Source: Chryseosolibacter sp964393795 (GTDB lineage Bacteria > Bacteroidota > Bacteroidia > Cytophagales > Cyclobacteriaceae). Taken from it: a DNA stretch of 22,467 nucleotides. Each line of letters begins with the position of its first letter. The stretch's first letter is position 1. The stretch covers positions 1 through 22,467 of the forward strand of contig CAYMWA010000047.1 in NCBI GenBank assembly GCA_964393795.1, in the 5' to 3' direction. The notes beneath the pieces are model-generated. The model did not search any database. It saw only the letters and a program-made list of their open reading frames with translations, and was not told the DNA's origin. Below are positions 1 to 6,868 of this stretch, piece by piece. The position numbers were made by a program, and so were the translations under genes.

Positions 1-231
1 ACTAGGCACTAGGGATTAGGCACTGGGCACTAGGGATTAGGCATTAGGCACTAGGCACTAGGGATTAGGCACTGGGCACTAGGGATTAGGCATTAGGCAC
101 TAGGCACTAGGGATTAGGCACTGGGCACTAGGGATTAGGCATTAGGCACTAGGGATTAGTCATTAGTCATTAGTTATTGGTTATTGGTTATTAGGCGTTG
201 GAAATTGGTTATTAGGAATTGAGACAGGAGA
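1..231. repeat. Degenerate heptanucleotide tandem array with 49-bp higher-order unit
   Basis: About 33 consecutive 7-nt units can be read without a phase break. The main forms are ACTAGGC, ACTAGGG, ATTAGGC and ACTGGGC, drifting after about 155 to ATTAGTC, ATTGGTT and similar. The first 21 units form three copies of one seven-unit (49-bp) block at 1-49, 50-98 and 99-147, so recent block duplication is superimposed on older unit divergence. There are no unique spacers, so this is not a CRISPR array. Heptanucleotide tandem repeats of this style are known in cyanobacteria as STRR sequences; kinship with them is not implied. The array begins at the window edge, so its true extent is unknown. Confidence 0.95.
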
Positions 232-282
232 AACTAAGACGGAAACCCAATGCCCTTAATCCGCGCACGCTGCCGACGCTCA

Positions 283-317
283 GTTGACAGTTGACAATTC
301 TGCAGTTGACAATTGGG
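283..317. repeat. Short GTTGACA heptamer cluster
   Basis: GTTGACA occurs at 283, 290 and 304. The third copy is exactly two periods after the second, so the intervening unit has diverged but the 7-nt phase is kept; ATTGGGG follows in phase at 311. The cluster lies in the spacer between two larger arrays. No gene or conserved signal is recognised in 232-360. Confidence 0.8.
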
Positions 318-360
318 GAAGTGTAAGCGATGAGTTCCCACACTGCTGATCCTAACACCA

Positions 361-486
361 AAATCCCTAATCCCTAAACCCTAATGACCAATGACTAGTG
401 ACTAATTTCCCAGTGCCCAATCCCCAATGCCCAATGCCCAATACCTAATTTCCAATGACCAATTACCAATTGCCAAAGACCAACGT
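361..486. repeat. Inverted heptanucleotide array abutting the FGE stop codon
   Basis: This stretch parses as 18 in-phase heptamers on the plus strand (TAATCCC, CCAATGC, CCAATAC, TAGTGAC and similar). Read on the minus strand they become ATTGGGC, ATTAGGG, ACTAGTC and ATTGGTC, the same A-Y-T-R-G-K-N family as at 1-231. The two arrays therefore face each other as a degenerate inverted repeat across a spacer of about 130 bp. The array stops exactly at the stop codon of the minus-strand FGE gene (487-489), so it forms that gene's 3' flank and may be transcribed. Small ORFs through it are periodic artefacts. Confidence 0.9.
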
Positions 487-1551
487 CTAGTCTTCCACAC
501 ATCGGAAGCCCAGGTGCGACATGCCGGAGTCGAAGGCGGTACCCTGGCGGGCGCTGGGACGGTAGTTGACGCAGTAGTCGTCGGCACAAAGGAAGGAGCC
601 TCCCTTGGAGACGCGCTTGATCGCGTAGGGTTCGTTGGGATCATATGGTTGAGCGGGGCCTTGAGGATTGACACTCACCGGTGACTTAGCCAATACCTTG
701 AAGTACCGCACATCGTACCAGTCGCTTGTCCATTCCCACACATTGCCAATCATATCGTAGAGGCCATACGCATTGGCAGGGAAACTCTTGACCGGAGCGA
801 GCTTTTCGAAACCATCCTCCCCTGAATTGTGGTTGGGGAAACTTCCCTGAAAGGTGTTAGCCATGAACTTTCCATTCAGTTTGACTTCATTGCCCCAGGC
901 GTAGCGCTGCTGTTCGGCGCCGCCGCGCGAGGCGAACTCCCATTCCGCTTCAGTAGGCAGCCGCTTGCCGGCCCATTTCGCGTAGGCTTCCGCATCTTCA
1001 TAGGCGACATGCACGACCGGGTAGTGCATTTTTCCGTCCAGATTGCTTCCCGGGCCTTCTGGTTGCTTCCAGTTTGCCCCGGGCAGCCACGTCCACCATT
1101 GTGAGTAGTCGTTCAGCATTACGGGATGTCCCGGCGGAGTAAAAACCAATGAGCCGGGCACCAGCAAGCTGTCGGGCGGAGGAGGGGTGCCAGGCGGCGA
1201 TTGTTTCCTGAGGTCTTCCCACCGCGGTTTTCGCTCGGCTACGGTGACGTAGCCCGTCGCATCGACGAACGCCTTGAATTCTTCGTTGGTGACTTCGGTT
1301 TCATCCATCCAGAAGCCCGTTACTTTTACCTGGTGCGCGGGGCGCTCATGGTCGTATGCATCCGACTCATCAGTGCCCATGATAAAGGTTCCACCGGATA
1401 TCCACACCATGCCCGGTTTTTTTTCCGTCGGAGCTGGCTGTGGCGCTGTATGGTCGCTTGCCTGCTTGTCGCCGCTGCCGCATGACAGAAGCGCGAATGT
1501 TAGAGAAACGAGAAAGCAGACTGCAAGTGATTTTGTTCTTCTAAGAGGCAT
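487..1551 (-). CDS. Lipoprotein formylglycine-generating enzyme (SUMF1/FGE family)
   Basis: Predicted 354-residue copper-dependent oxidase that would convert a sulfatase Cys to formylglycine. An N-terminal hydrophobic segment ends in the lipobox LLSC, placing the lipidated Cys at residue 24, so the enzyme should be anchored on the outer face of a membrane. The FGE-sulfatase domain spans about 47-353, with GGTFIMG near 53, RLPTEAEWEFASRGG at 197-211, GNVWEW at 269-274 and the terminal GFRC at 348-351. The segment LCADDYC (321-327) supplies two cysteines (322 and 327) spaced like the catalytic pair of human FGE (336/341), which many FGE-like lipoproteins lack. It stands alone, with no sulfatase in the window, so its substrate is unknown. 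The 3' end touches a heptamer array. Family is secure; activity is inferred. Confidence 0.9.
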   Translation of the reverse strand: MPLRRTKSLAVCFLVSLTFALLSCGSGDKQASDHTAPQPAPTEKKPGMVWISGGTFIMGTDESDAYDHERPAHQVKVTGFWMDETEVTNEEFKAFVDATGYVTVAERKPRWEDLRKQSPPGTPPPPDSLLVPGSLVFTPPGHPVMLNDYSQWWTWLPGANWKQPEGPGSNLDGKMHYPVVHVAYEDAEAYAKWAGKRLPTEAEWEFASRGGAEQQRYAWGNEVKLNGKFMANTFQGSFPNHNSGEDGFEKLAPVKSFPANAYGLYDMIGNVWEWTSDWYDVRYFKVLAKSPVSVNPQGPAQPYDPNEPYAIKRVSKGGSFLCADDYCVNYRPSARQGTAFDSGMSHLGFRCVED

Positions 1552-1877
1552 GAAAAGATGGGATTAATGCCAGGTATATTTTGAATCGGATTCAATTAAC
1601 GACTAAACATGATATTTTTCAACAGATTTTTTGTTTGCGGCCATATCGTCACGCTTTTTACCCTCGTTTTAGTCTTTTCTGAACTGAAGGAATTTTTTCC
1701 TGCGTTTGGCCGGGTCACAGAAGGATTGCCACTGGTAATCGTCAACGAGGGAAAGCCGCTGAAGAACGTCGCAACGTTGCTACCTGGTGATCGCAAAGTA
1801 CATTGCTTTGTGTAAATAGATATCTGATGAAATATTATTTCGCTTTCTGCGCGTCCCTCAAAAAAACATTTGCATTT

Positions 1878-1915
1878 CTCCGTGCCCTCAGCGCCTTGGC
1901 GCCTCTGCGGTGAAA
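1878..1915. repeat. Octamer-type intergenic repeat, copy A
   Basis: Read on the minus strand, the element begins TTTCACCGC and continues in 8-nt steps of the form GCGC-NRAG (GCGCCAAG, GCGCTGAG and so on). A second copy with the same TTTCACCGC head lies at 6869-6906. Elements of this look are scattered in many Bacteroidota and other genomes; their function is not known to me. Confidence 0.75.
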
Positions 1916-1949
1916 TTAACACACTGAATTTTTTTCTGGAATAGTTGTT

Positions 1950-1971
1950 GTGCTAATAATTATCGTGCTAA
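1950..1971. promoter_or_regulatory. GTGCTAA direct repeat upstream of FNR
   Basis: Two GTGCTAA heptamers start 15 bp apart, 26 bp before the FNR start codon. Spacing near one and a half helical turns and the promoter-proximal position make a protein-binding site possible. No known consensus is matched, so this is only a candidate. Confidence 0.25.
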
Positions 1972-1996
1972 ATTGAGGCGACATTAATTCAAAAAG

Positions 1997-3001
1997 ATGA
2001 TTAAAACTGATATCTGCATCATCGGGGCGGGGCCCGTGGGATTGTTTGCTGTATTTGAAGCCGGTCTGTTGAAGATGCGATGTCACCTCGTTGACGTACT
2101 CCCGCAGATTGGAGGGCAGTTGACGGAGATCTATCCGAAAAAGCCGATCTACGATATTCCGGGCTATCCGGAGATCAAAGCCGGTGAGCTGGTCGACAAC
2201 CTGGCGGCGCAGATCGCACCTTTCAAGCCAAGCTTCACCCTGGGAGAAAAGGTGACGCACGTGGTGAAGAAAGAAGACGGAAGTTTTCAAGTGACCACTT
2301 CGGAGGGGACGACGATTGAGTGTAAAGTGATTGTCATCGCAGGTGGCCTTGGATGCTTTGAGCCGCGGAAGCCGGAGATTGCCGGACTTGAGCGTTTTGA
2401 AGGGAAAGGTATCCTTTACTTCGTCAAAGACCCAGAAACCTTCCGCGGAAAGAGACTGGTGATCACGGGCGGTGGTGATTCTGCGCTCGACTGGACAATA
2501 CACCTCGCCTCAATAGCGAGCCATCTAACGTTGGTGCACCGGAATGAAACATTCAGAGGCGCGCCTGATTCAGCCCAGAAAGTGTTTGAACTGGCGAAAG
2601 AGGGTAAAATTAACTTGTTGCTCCGCACCAATCTGAAAGGCGTATCAGGAAACGGCCGCCTGGCATCAGTGTCCTGCGTCGATACGGAAAAGAACGAGCA
2701 CACGATCGAATCGGATTTCCTGATTCCGCTTTTTGGCTTAAGTCCGAAGCTCGGGCCGATAGCAGAATGGGGGTTGACGATCGACAAGAATGCCATCCCC
2801 GTGAATACGATCGATTATAGTACGAATATTCCAGGTATCTATGCCATTGGCGATATCAATACGTATCCTGGCAAGTTGAAGTTAATTCTGTCCGGGTTTC
2901 ATGAAGCCGCACTGATGGCGCAAAGTGCCTTCAAGTATGTTCATCCTGATCAGAAGCTGAGCTTCAAGTATACAACAGTAAACGGCGTTAACGCATTTTA
3001 A
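1997..3001 (+). CDS. Ferredoxin-NADP reductase, thioredoxin-reductase-like type
   Basis: Predicted 334-residue FAD enzyme moving electrons between NADPH and ferredoxin. The FAD-binding GAGPVG lies at 10-15 and a PQIGGQL segment at 36-42. The NADP-binding GGGDSALDW is at 158-166 and the C-terminal FAD-contacting GDI at 285-287. The CxxC redox pair of true thioredoxin reductases is absent: only a lone Cys at 120 lies in that region. This marks the FNR subgroup known from Chlorobium and Bacillus, and the length is typical. The start is supported by the A-rich leader AAAAAG directly before ATG and by the Rossmann fold beginning at once. The ferredoxin gene follows after 3 nt, so the two are almost certainly co-transcribed and likely partners. 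Confidence 0.93.
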   Translation: MIKTDICIIGAGPVGLFAVFEAGLLKMRCHLVDVLPQIGGQLTEIYPKKPIYDIPGYPEIKAGELVDNLAAQIAPFKPSFTLGEKVTHVVKKEDGSFQVTTSEGTTIECKVIVIAGGLGCFEPRKPEIAGLERFEGKGILYFVKDPETFRGKRLVITGGGDSALDWTIHLASIASHLTLVHRNETFRGAPDSAQKVFELAKEGKINLLLRTNLKGVSGNGRLASVSCVDTEKNEHTIESDFLIPLFGLSPKLGPIAEWGLTIDKNAIPVNTIDYSTNIPGIYAIGDINTYPGKLKLILSGFHEAALMAQSAFKYVHPDQKLSFKYTTVNGVNAF

Positions 3002-3004
3002 ATT

Positions 3005-3331
3005 ATGATAACCTTTCATGTGCAGGCCACGGATGGTGCGCGCAGGACAATTGAAGTTCCCGAGGAAATAAATCTGAGTTTGATGGAAGTGCTGCGCGCC
3101 TCCGAATATTCCATTGAGGCAACTTGCGGCGGCATGGCGTTGTGTGCTACCTGTTATGTGGAAGTCATAGAAGGCATTGATCAACTTGGCGAGCCGACAG
3201 ATGTCGAACTGGACATGCTGGACACGTTGCCGTCTGCAACCGCGGAAAGCAGGCTTGCCTGCCAGATCAGAATTACACCCGAATTGGAGGGCGTCGTTCT
3301 CCAGTTGAAATCTCCGGGTATGGAAGGCTGA
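3005..3331 (+). CDS. [2Fe-2S] ferredoxin, adrenodoxin/Isc-Fdx-like
   Basis: A 108-residue soluble electron carrier. Four cysteines at 41, 47, 50 and 86 give the pattern C-x5-C-x2-C-x35-C, which is that of vertebrate-type/Isc ferredoxins rather than plant-type ones. The surrounding residues CGGMALCATC and RLACQI match the family well. The acidic stretch around 64-72 (TDVELDMLD) corresponds to the partner-docking helix of adrenodoxin-like proteins. The start is 3 nt after the FNR stop, so the pair is translationally close and probably forms an NADPH to FNR to ferredoxin chain. The final acceptor is not encoded here. No iron-sulphur assembly genes are adjacent, which makes a dedicated Isc role less certain. 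Confidence 0.93.
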   Translation: MITFHVQATDGARRTIEVPEEINLSLMEVLRASEYSIEATCGGMALCATCYVEVIEGIDQLGEPTDVELDMLDTLPSATAESRLACQIRITPELEGVVLQLKSPGMEG

Positions 3332-3350
3332 CGGACCTACGCCGTCATCA
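3328..3350. terminator. Small hairpin spanning both convergent stop codons
   Basis: TGACGG (3329-3334) pairs with CCGTCA (3342-3347) around a 7-nt loop. The stem overlaps the ferredoxin stop and sits next to the marR stop (3348-3350). There is no T-run on either side, so it is at best a weak bidirectional terminator. Confidence 0.3.
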
Positions 3351-3779
3351 GGAAAGATTCTGGTAAATCGTGTCGAGCACCTTTTGGAAGTGGTCGAAGT
3401 CCTGCCTGGAAAGGCCGTCCCAGGCCTTCAGTCGGATTTTCTTGATTTTTGGTTTAATCTGTTCAACAGCCTTCTTTCCTTTCCGGGTAAGCCTCACATG
3501 GTAACTGCGGCGGTCCGCCGGATGTTGCTTTCGGACGGTCAATTCTTTGTCACACAACAGATCGATGATGCGCGTGAGTGTGGGGTTGTCTTTGAAGAGC
3601 AGCTCGGCAAGCTCGTTTTGCTTCATGGCTTCGTTCTCGTAAAGATGTTTGAGCACAAGCCATTGATCGACGGTCACGCCAAGTTCGAGTTCTTTAAATT
3701 TTTGCTGAGCATACTGTTTTACCCGCCGGGCCGTCCGGTCCAGCATGAAAGAATATGAACTAAACAGTTCTTTCGTCAT
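3348..3779 (-). CDS. MarR-family transcriptional regulator
   Basis: A 143-residue winged-helix repressor or activator of the MarR family, normally a dimer that responds to small phenolic ligands or oxidants. The winged helix spans about 38-105, with the recognition-helix region NPTLTRIIDLL at 65-75. The wing signature HPADRRSYHVRLTRKG at 86-101 is classical. A long N-terminal helix and the C-terminal helices (105-143) would make the dimer interface. Cys76 is the only cysteine, so an OhrR-type peroxide sensor cannot be excluded or shown. It is convergent with the FNR-ferredoxin pair (16-bp gap) and downstream of the DUF4142 gene, whose terminator separates them. A palindrome at its start codon suggests autoregulation. 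Targets are unknown. Confidence 0.92.
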   Translation of the reverse strand: MTKELFSSYSFMLDRTARRVKQYAQQKFKELELGVTVDQWLVLKHLYENEAMKQNELAELLFKDNPTLTRIIDLLCDKELTVRKQHPADRRSYHVRLTRKGKKAVEQIKPKIKKIRLKAWDGLSRQDFDHFQKVLDTIYQNLS

Positions 3780-3798
3780 CGTACAATTATTAGTACGA
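3779..3798 (-). promoter_or_regulatory. Palindromic operator candidate at the marR start
   Basis: TCGTAC (3779-3784) and GTACGA (3793-3798) form a perfect 6-bp inverted repeat around an 8-bp AT-only centre, 20 bp overall. The last base on the minus strand is the A of the marR start codon. MarR dimers bind palindromes of about 16-20 bp close to their own promoters, so autorepression is the simplest reading. Size and position fit the family; binding itself is inferred. Confidence 0.6.
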
Positions 3799-3820
3799 CA
3801 AAGAAAGCAAATTTTATGGT

Positions 3821-3860
3821 AAAAAAATCCCGGGTCTTGAATCAGAGATTCAGCCCGGGA
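3821..3860 (-). terminator. Intrinsic terminator of the DUF4142 gene
   Basis: On the minus strand a strong hairpin with arms TCCCGGG (3828-3834) and CCCGGGA (3854-3860) continues inward, after a small asymmetric internal loop, with TGAATC/GATTCA pairing and a 3-nt loop. It is followed at once by seven T residues (3827 down to 3821). It lies 24 bp past the DUF4142 stop and upstream of marR, so it should insulate marR from read-through. Confidence 0.9.
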
Positions 3861-3884
3861 TTAGCCTGTGGTGAAAAGTAACTT

Positions 3885-4691
3885 TTAGTTCGTACGTGCG
3901 CCATCGGTGCCGCTGTCCGTGGCGGCTCCGTCCGCAGTTCCATCATCGCCGGTGGTGCCATCTGCGGTACCGTCATCGGTGGTACCACCATCATCAGTGG
4001 TTCCATCACCTGTAGTGGTTCCACCATCGGTAGTGGTTCCATCATCCGTCGTGCCATCTGCCGTACCGGTTCCATCGGTCATTCCATCATTTGTGCCTGT
4101 CCCGTCTGTCGTGCCATCGTTGGTCTCCGTTCCTCCCGTGGTAGTGCCCTCGGTCGACTGGTTTATAATCACGGTGCGAATACTGTCAGCCTTGTCGAGA
4201 TGCATCTCCAGTTTCGGAAGATATTTGGTCGCATACGATTTCACGCGTGACTCGGTCGTATTGGTGGTGGCCGTTTCAAAGACCGAGGTTGCTGCCTGGT
4301 GCAGGATCACTTGTTTTTCAATGTAGAGTGAGTCGAAGGTATATCCTTCGGCAGCCTCCAATTGATCCATAATGTCATCGTTGGCTTCACTCAGGTCGTT
4401 GGGCCATTCAACGCCACGGAAGTCGTCGGCCAGCTCGTTGAGCTCGTTTTGCGCGGCCGTGTGGTCGGTGATCAATTGCTGTGCGAAGTCCCTCACCAGA
4501 GGGTCCGTAGCTTTGGTTGTAGCCACTTCGGCGAATTCAATTTCCGCCATGTTGTTTTGTGCCGCAGTCTCGACAAACGTCTCATCGGTTTCGTTCAGAT
4601 CGGGTTTGTCGAGAACATTATCATCATCATCGCAGGCAGCCCAACACAAGGCTGCCAACGCTATCGCTAATGTCCACTTGTTTGTTTTCAT
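3885..4691 (-). CDS. DUF4142 lipoprotein with Gly/Thr/Asp-rich tail
   Basis: A 268-residue predicted exported lipoprotein of unknown biochemical role. The signal segment (1-19) is followed by Cys20 and the acidic run DDDD. The residue before the usual AAC is Trp, so the lipobox is imperfect. An acidic run just after the lipid Cys resembles the Bacteroidota lipoprotein export signal that sends proteins to the cell surface. Residues 36-177 form the DUF4142 domain, a ferritin-like four-helix fold with conserved FAQQLITDH (69-77) and LEMHLDKAD (161-169). Residues 180-266 are a low-complexity tail of Gly, Thr and Asp with no hydrophobic residues to speak of, probably a flexible acidic linker or stalk. 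It is monocistronic, ends at a strong terminator, and is divergent from the carbamoyltransferase across 265 bp. Confidence 0.88.
   Translation of the reverse strand: MKTNKWTLAIALAALCWAACDDDDNVLDKPDLNETDETFVETAAQNNMAEIEFAEVATTKATDPLVRDFAQQLITDHTAAQNELNELADDFRGVEWPNDLSEANDDIMDQLEAAEGYTFDSLYIEKQVILHQAATSVFETATTNTTESRVKSYATKYLPKLEMHLDKADSIRTVIINQSTEGTTTGGTETNDGTTDGTGTNDGMTDGTGTADGTTDDGTTTDGGTTTGDGTTDDGGTTDDGTADGTTGDDGTADGAATDSGTDGARTN
3894..4151 (-). repeat. Codon-level repeat encoding the Gly/Thr/Asp tail
   Basis: The DNA for residues 181-266 is an imperfect repeat of codons for Gly, Thr and Asp, reading GACGG, ACGAC and GGTACC-like motifs over and over. Units such as DGTTDG and DGTGTNDG recur with irregular spacing. 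The pattern is in frame and interrupted by Ala, Asn, Met, Arg and Ser codons, so it is old enough to have diverged. Length change by slippage or recombination is plausible. Confidence 0.75.
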
Positions 4692-4956
4692 ACTTTTTTA
4701 TTTTCGTTTTGGTTAATACTATGGCGCCGCTTGCGTTACGACCGACAATGTCCACAGGCGGTTGTACCTTCGCAGATTCTTATTCACCTGCAAGGCGTTT
4801 GACTTCGCAGCGCCGAGCACACCTTTTAGGAAAAATCGTTCCTGCCTTTTTGAGCGCTGTCAGTTGCCGCTTCGGCATTAAAGCCACAACCCGGGTACAG
4901 AATGGGGCGCGAAGGAATAGTTTTTTATTGCAGCTACCGCAAAAAAATCAGCATAC

Positions 4957-6732
4957 ATGTATACACTGGGTATCAACGCTGCCTTTCACGATTCGGCTGC
5001 TGCCATTCTGAAGGACGGCCAACTGCTTGCGGCCGCAGAAGAAGAACGATTCACACACATCAAGCATGGTAAACGACCCGTACCTTTTTCCACATACGAG
5101 TTGCCCTTTCACGCGATTGACTATTGTCTGCGTGTGGCCGGCATCCATATAAACGAAGTTGATCACTTCGCCTATTCTCTGGATCCACACTTGTTGCCTG
5201 GTGGACAATATGCACAGACCGCAACAATCAGCTTGCCTCTTAAACCTTCAGAAGCCACGAACAATGGATGGCTGAATCCGTGGGATCCACTGTTTCTCTC
5301 TTATGTCGTCAATGCACCCGCACAACTTGCGGATGGTTGGCCGCATCACTTGCAAAAGCGATTCTATGGTGCGAAGATCGATCGCACTCATTGGCATTTC
5401 GTCGACCATCACCTGAGTCATGCAGCGAGTGCCTTCCTGGTGTCACCGTATGAAGATGCCGCGGTGATGACAATCGATGGCAGGGGAGAAAAGGCAACGA
5501 CATCCTACTACACTGGAAGTGGAAACGACCTGACGCTTATCGGACAGGTGAACATGCCGCATTCCCTGGGCTTGTTGTATGAAAAGATGACCAGCTATCT
5601 CGGCTTCTTGCACTCCTCAGATGAATATAAAGTAATGGCACTTGCGTCGTACGGCAAGCCGGCTTTTGTTGATGCATTTCGACAGATGATCCACGTAGGC
5701 GAAAATGGGGCATATACTATTGATGATGTTGATTTCACGCAGCTGTTTGGCCCTGCCCGAAAGCGGGGCGACCACTTTGGGAAACTTCATTTTGATATTG
5801 CACACTCGCTGCAGAAGGTCCTGGAGGAGACCGTGCTCCAACTAACGGATTGGCTACATGCCGAAACTGGTCAGGAAAATCTGTGCATGGCCGGTGGCGT
5901 CGCCTTGAATTGTGTGATGAATGCGCACCTCCGCAACCAAAGTCCGTTCGCGAATATTTGGGTGCAGCCGGCTGCAGGTGATGCAGGTACCGCACTGGGG
6001 GCAGCCCTTTGGGTGGATGCGCTGCAGCGAAGAACTGACAAGCGCGTATTCACGATGGATCATGTTTACTGGGGCCCGGACTTCGATGACGAGGCCATCG
6101 GAAAGTTCCTCGAGTGGGCGAAGGTACCCTATCGGAAGGTATCCAATATTGCGGCGGAAACTGCAGCCCTGCTGGCGGACAACAAAATTATCGGTTGGTA
6201 CCAGGGGCGCATGGAGTTTGGTCCACGTGCGCTTGGAAGCCGGTCGATCCTCGCTTCGCCGATTCACCCCGAAATGCAGGCGCGACTTAACGAAGTAAAG
6301 GACCGTGAAGACTTCAGACCGGTTGCGCCGGTGGTCTTGGAGGAAGATGCCGACGAATGGTTTGAGGGTGCGAAATACTCGCCCTTTATGCTTTTTGTCT
6401 ATCCTGTAAAGGAGGCGATGGCCGACCGCATTCCTGCTGTACGACATGTAGATGGAACAGCGCGCATACAGACCGTTAACGCGCGGCAACACCCACTATA
6501 CCATGCCTTACTGGAGGAGTTTAAAGCTTTGACGGGCGTGCCGGTTCTTGTTAATACATCTTTCAATACGTTGGGAAAACCGATTGTGTGCTCGCCTCGC
6601 GATGCGATTGAATGTTTTTGGACCTCGCCGTTCGACGCGCTCGCCATCGGTTCATTCCTCGTAGAGAAGCATCCGGCAAAAAGCCAAAGCATCGCATCAT
6701 TTGCAACTGAATCGGCGGAAACGGAACGGTGA
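4957..6732 (+). CDS. NodU/CmcH/WapO-type O-carbamoyltransferase
   Basis: A 591-residue enzyme that uses carbamoyl phosphate and ATP to O-carbamoylate a sugar. The N-terminal Kae1-like ASKHA domain has GINAAFHDSAAAI at 5-17 and HHLSHAASAF at 151-160. H151 and H155 plus D342 (in AAGDAGTALG) correspond to the metal ligands described for TobZ. GGVALNCVMN lies at 313-322. The C-terminal carbamoyltransferase domain has GRMEFGPRALGSRSILA at 417-433, REDFRPVAPVV at 450-460 and VNTSFN at 532-537. All expected motifs are intact and the length is typical. Its nearest neighbours are GT9 heptosyltransferase-like genes and heptose-nucleotide genes. In Pseudomonas aeruginosa the related WapO carbamoylates core heptose, so heptose is the most likely acceptor here; that assignment is inference from context. 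Confidence 0.9.
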   Translation: MYTLGINAAFHDSAAAILKDGQLLAAAEEERFTHIKHGKRPVPFSTYELPFHAIDYCLRVAGIHINEVDHFAYSLDPHLLPGGQYAQTATISLPLKPSEATNNGWLNPWDPLFLSYVVNAPAQLADGWPHHLQKRFYGAKIDRTHWHFVDHHLSHAASAFLVSPYEDAAVMTIDGRGEKATTSYYTGSGNDLTLIGQVNMPHSLGLLYEKMTSYLGFLHSSDEYKVMALASYGKPAFVDAFRQMIHVGENGAYTIDDVDFTQLFGPARKRGDHFGKLHFDIAHSLQKVLEETVLQLTDWLHAETGQENLCMAGGVALNCVMNAHLRNQSPFANIWVQPAAGDAGTALGAALWVDALQRRTDKRVFTMDHVYWGPDFDDEAIGKFLEWAKVPYRKVSNIAAETAALLADNKIIGWYQGRMEFGPRALGSRSILASPIHPEMQARLNEVKDREDFRPVAPVVLEEDADEWFEGAKYSPFMLFVYPVKEAMADRIPAVRHVDGTARIQTVNARQHPLYHALLEEFKALTGVPVLVNTSFNTLGKPIVCSPRDAIECFWTSPFDALAIGSFLVEKHPAKSQSIASFATESAETER

Positions 6733-6767
6733 TCCTTATGGACTAGTTCACTGCTAAAGGCGCACGT

Positions 6768-6843
6768 TGCTACTGTAAAAGTTTCATCTACAGGCACAGG
6801 TGCCGCCATTTTCCGTGCAACGTACGTCGACTTTGCAGTAGCA
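6768..6843. terminator. Long stem-loop between convergent genes
   Basis: TGCTACTGTAAAAGT (6768-6782) pairs with ACTTTGCAGTAGCA (6830-6843), about 14 pairs with one G:U and one bulged A. A nested GGCAC/GTGCC hairpin sits at 6793-6804. It lies between the 3' ends of the carbamoyltransferase (+) and a GT9 gene (-), where a bidirectional terminator or mRNA-end-protecting structure would be expected. There is no T-run, so intrinsic termination is unproven. Confidence 0.45.
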
Positions 6844-6868
6844 CAATGCAAGCGATGCAACGGCAAAT

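Larger units (their letters stand above)
1552..1996. other. Divergent intergenic region between FGE and FNR genes
   Basis: This 445-bp gap separates two divergently transcribed genes and should carry both promoters. It holds an octamer repeat element at 1878-1915. Just before the FNR gene it holds a direct repeat GTGCTAA at 1950-1956 and 1965-1971 (15-bp spacing), which could be a regulator site but has no known match. Short ORFs of 68 and 108 codons overlap on opposite strands here; neither resembles a family I know. The longer one starts inside the octamer element, so I do not call either. Confidence 0.5.

Noticed and set aside
1..231. Possible CRISPR array
   Set aside because: Units are 7 nt, contiguous and without spacers, and no cas gene is present.
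395..684. Small ORFs through 395-684 on both strands, including a periodic peptide with IGHW repeats
   Set aside because: The periodicity is simply the 7-nt DNA repeat read every 21 nt; the rest is antisense to the FGE gene.
1596..1922. 108-codon minus-strand ORF and a 68-codon plus-strand ORF inside the FGE/FNR gap
   Set aside because: They overlap each other, match no family I know, and the longer one begins within the octamer repeat, a frequent source of spurious ORFs.
4865..4877. TGCCG-CTT-CGGCA mini-hairpin upstream of the carbamoyltransferase
   Set aside because: Only 5 bp with no T-run or conserved context; likely by chance.
4559..5011. 150-codon plus-strand ORF spanning the DUF4142/carbamoyltransferase gap
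   Set aside because: It overlaps the two well-supported genes at its ends and has no recognisable domain.
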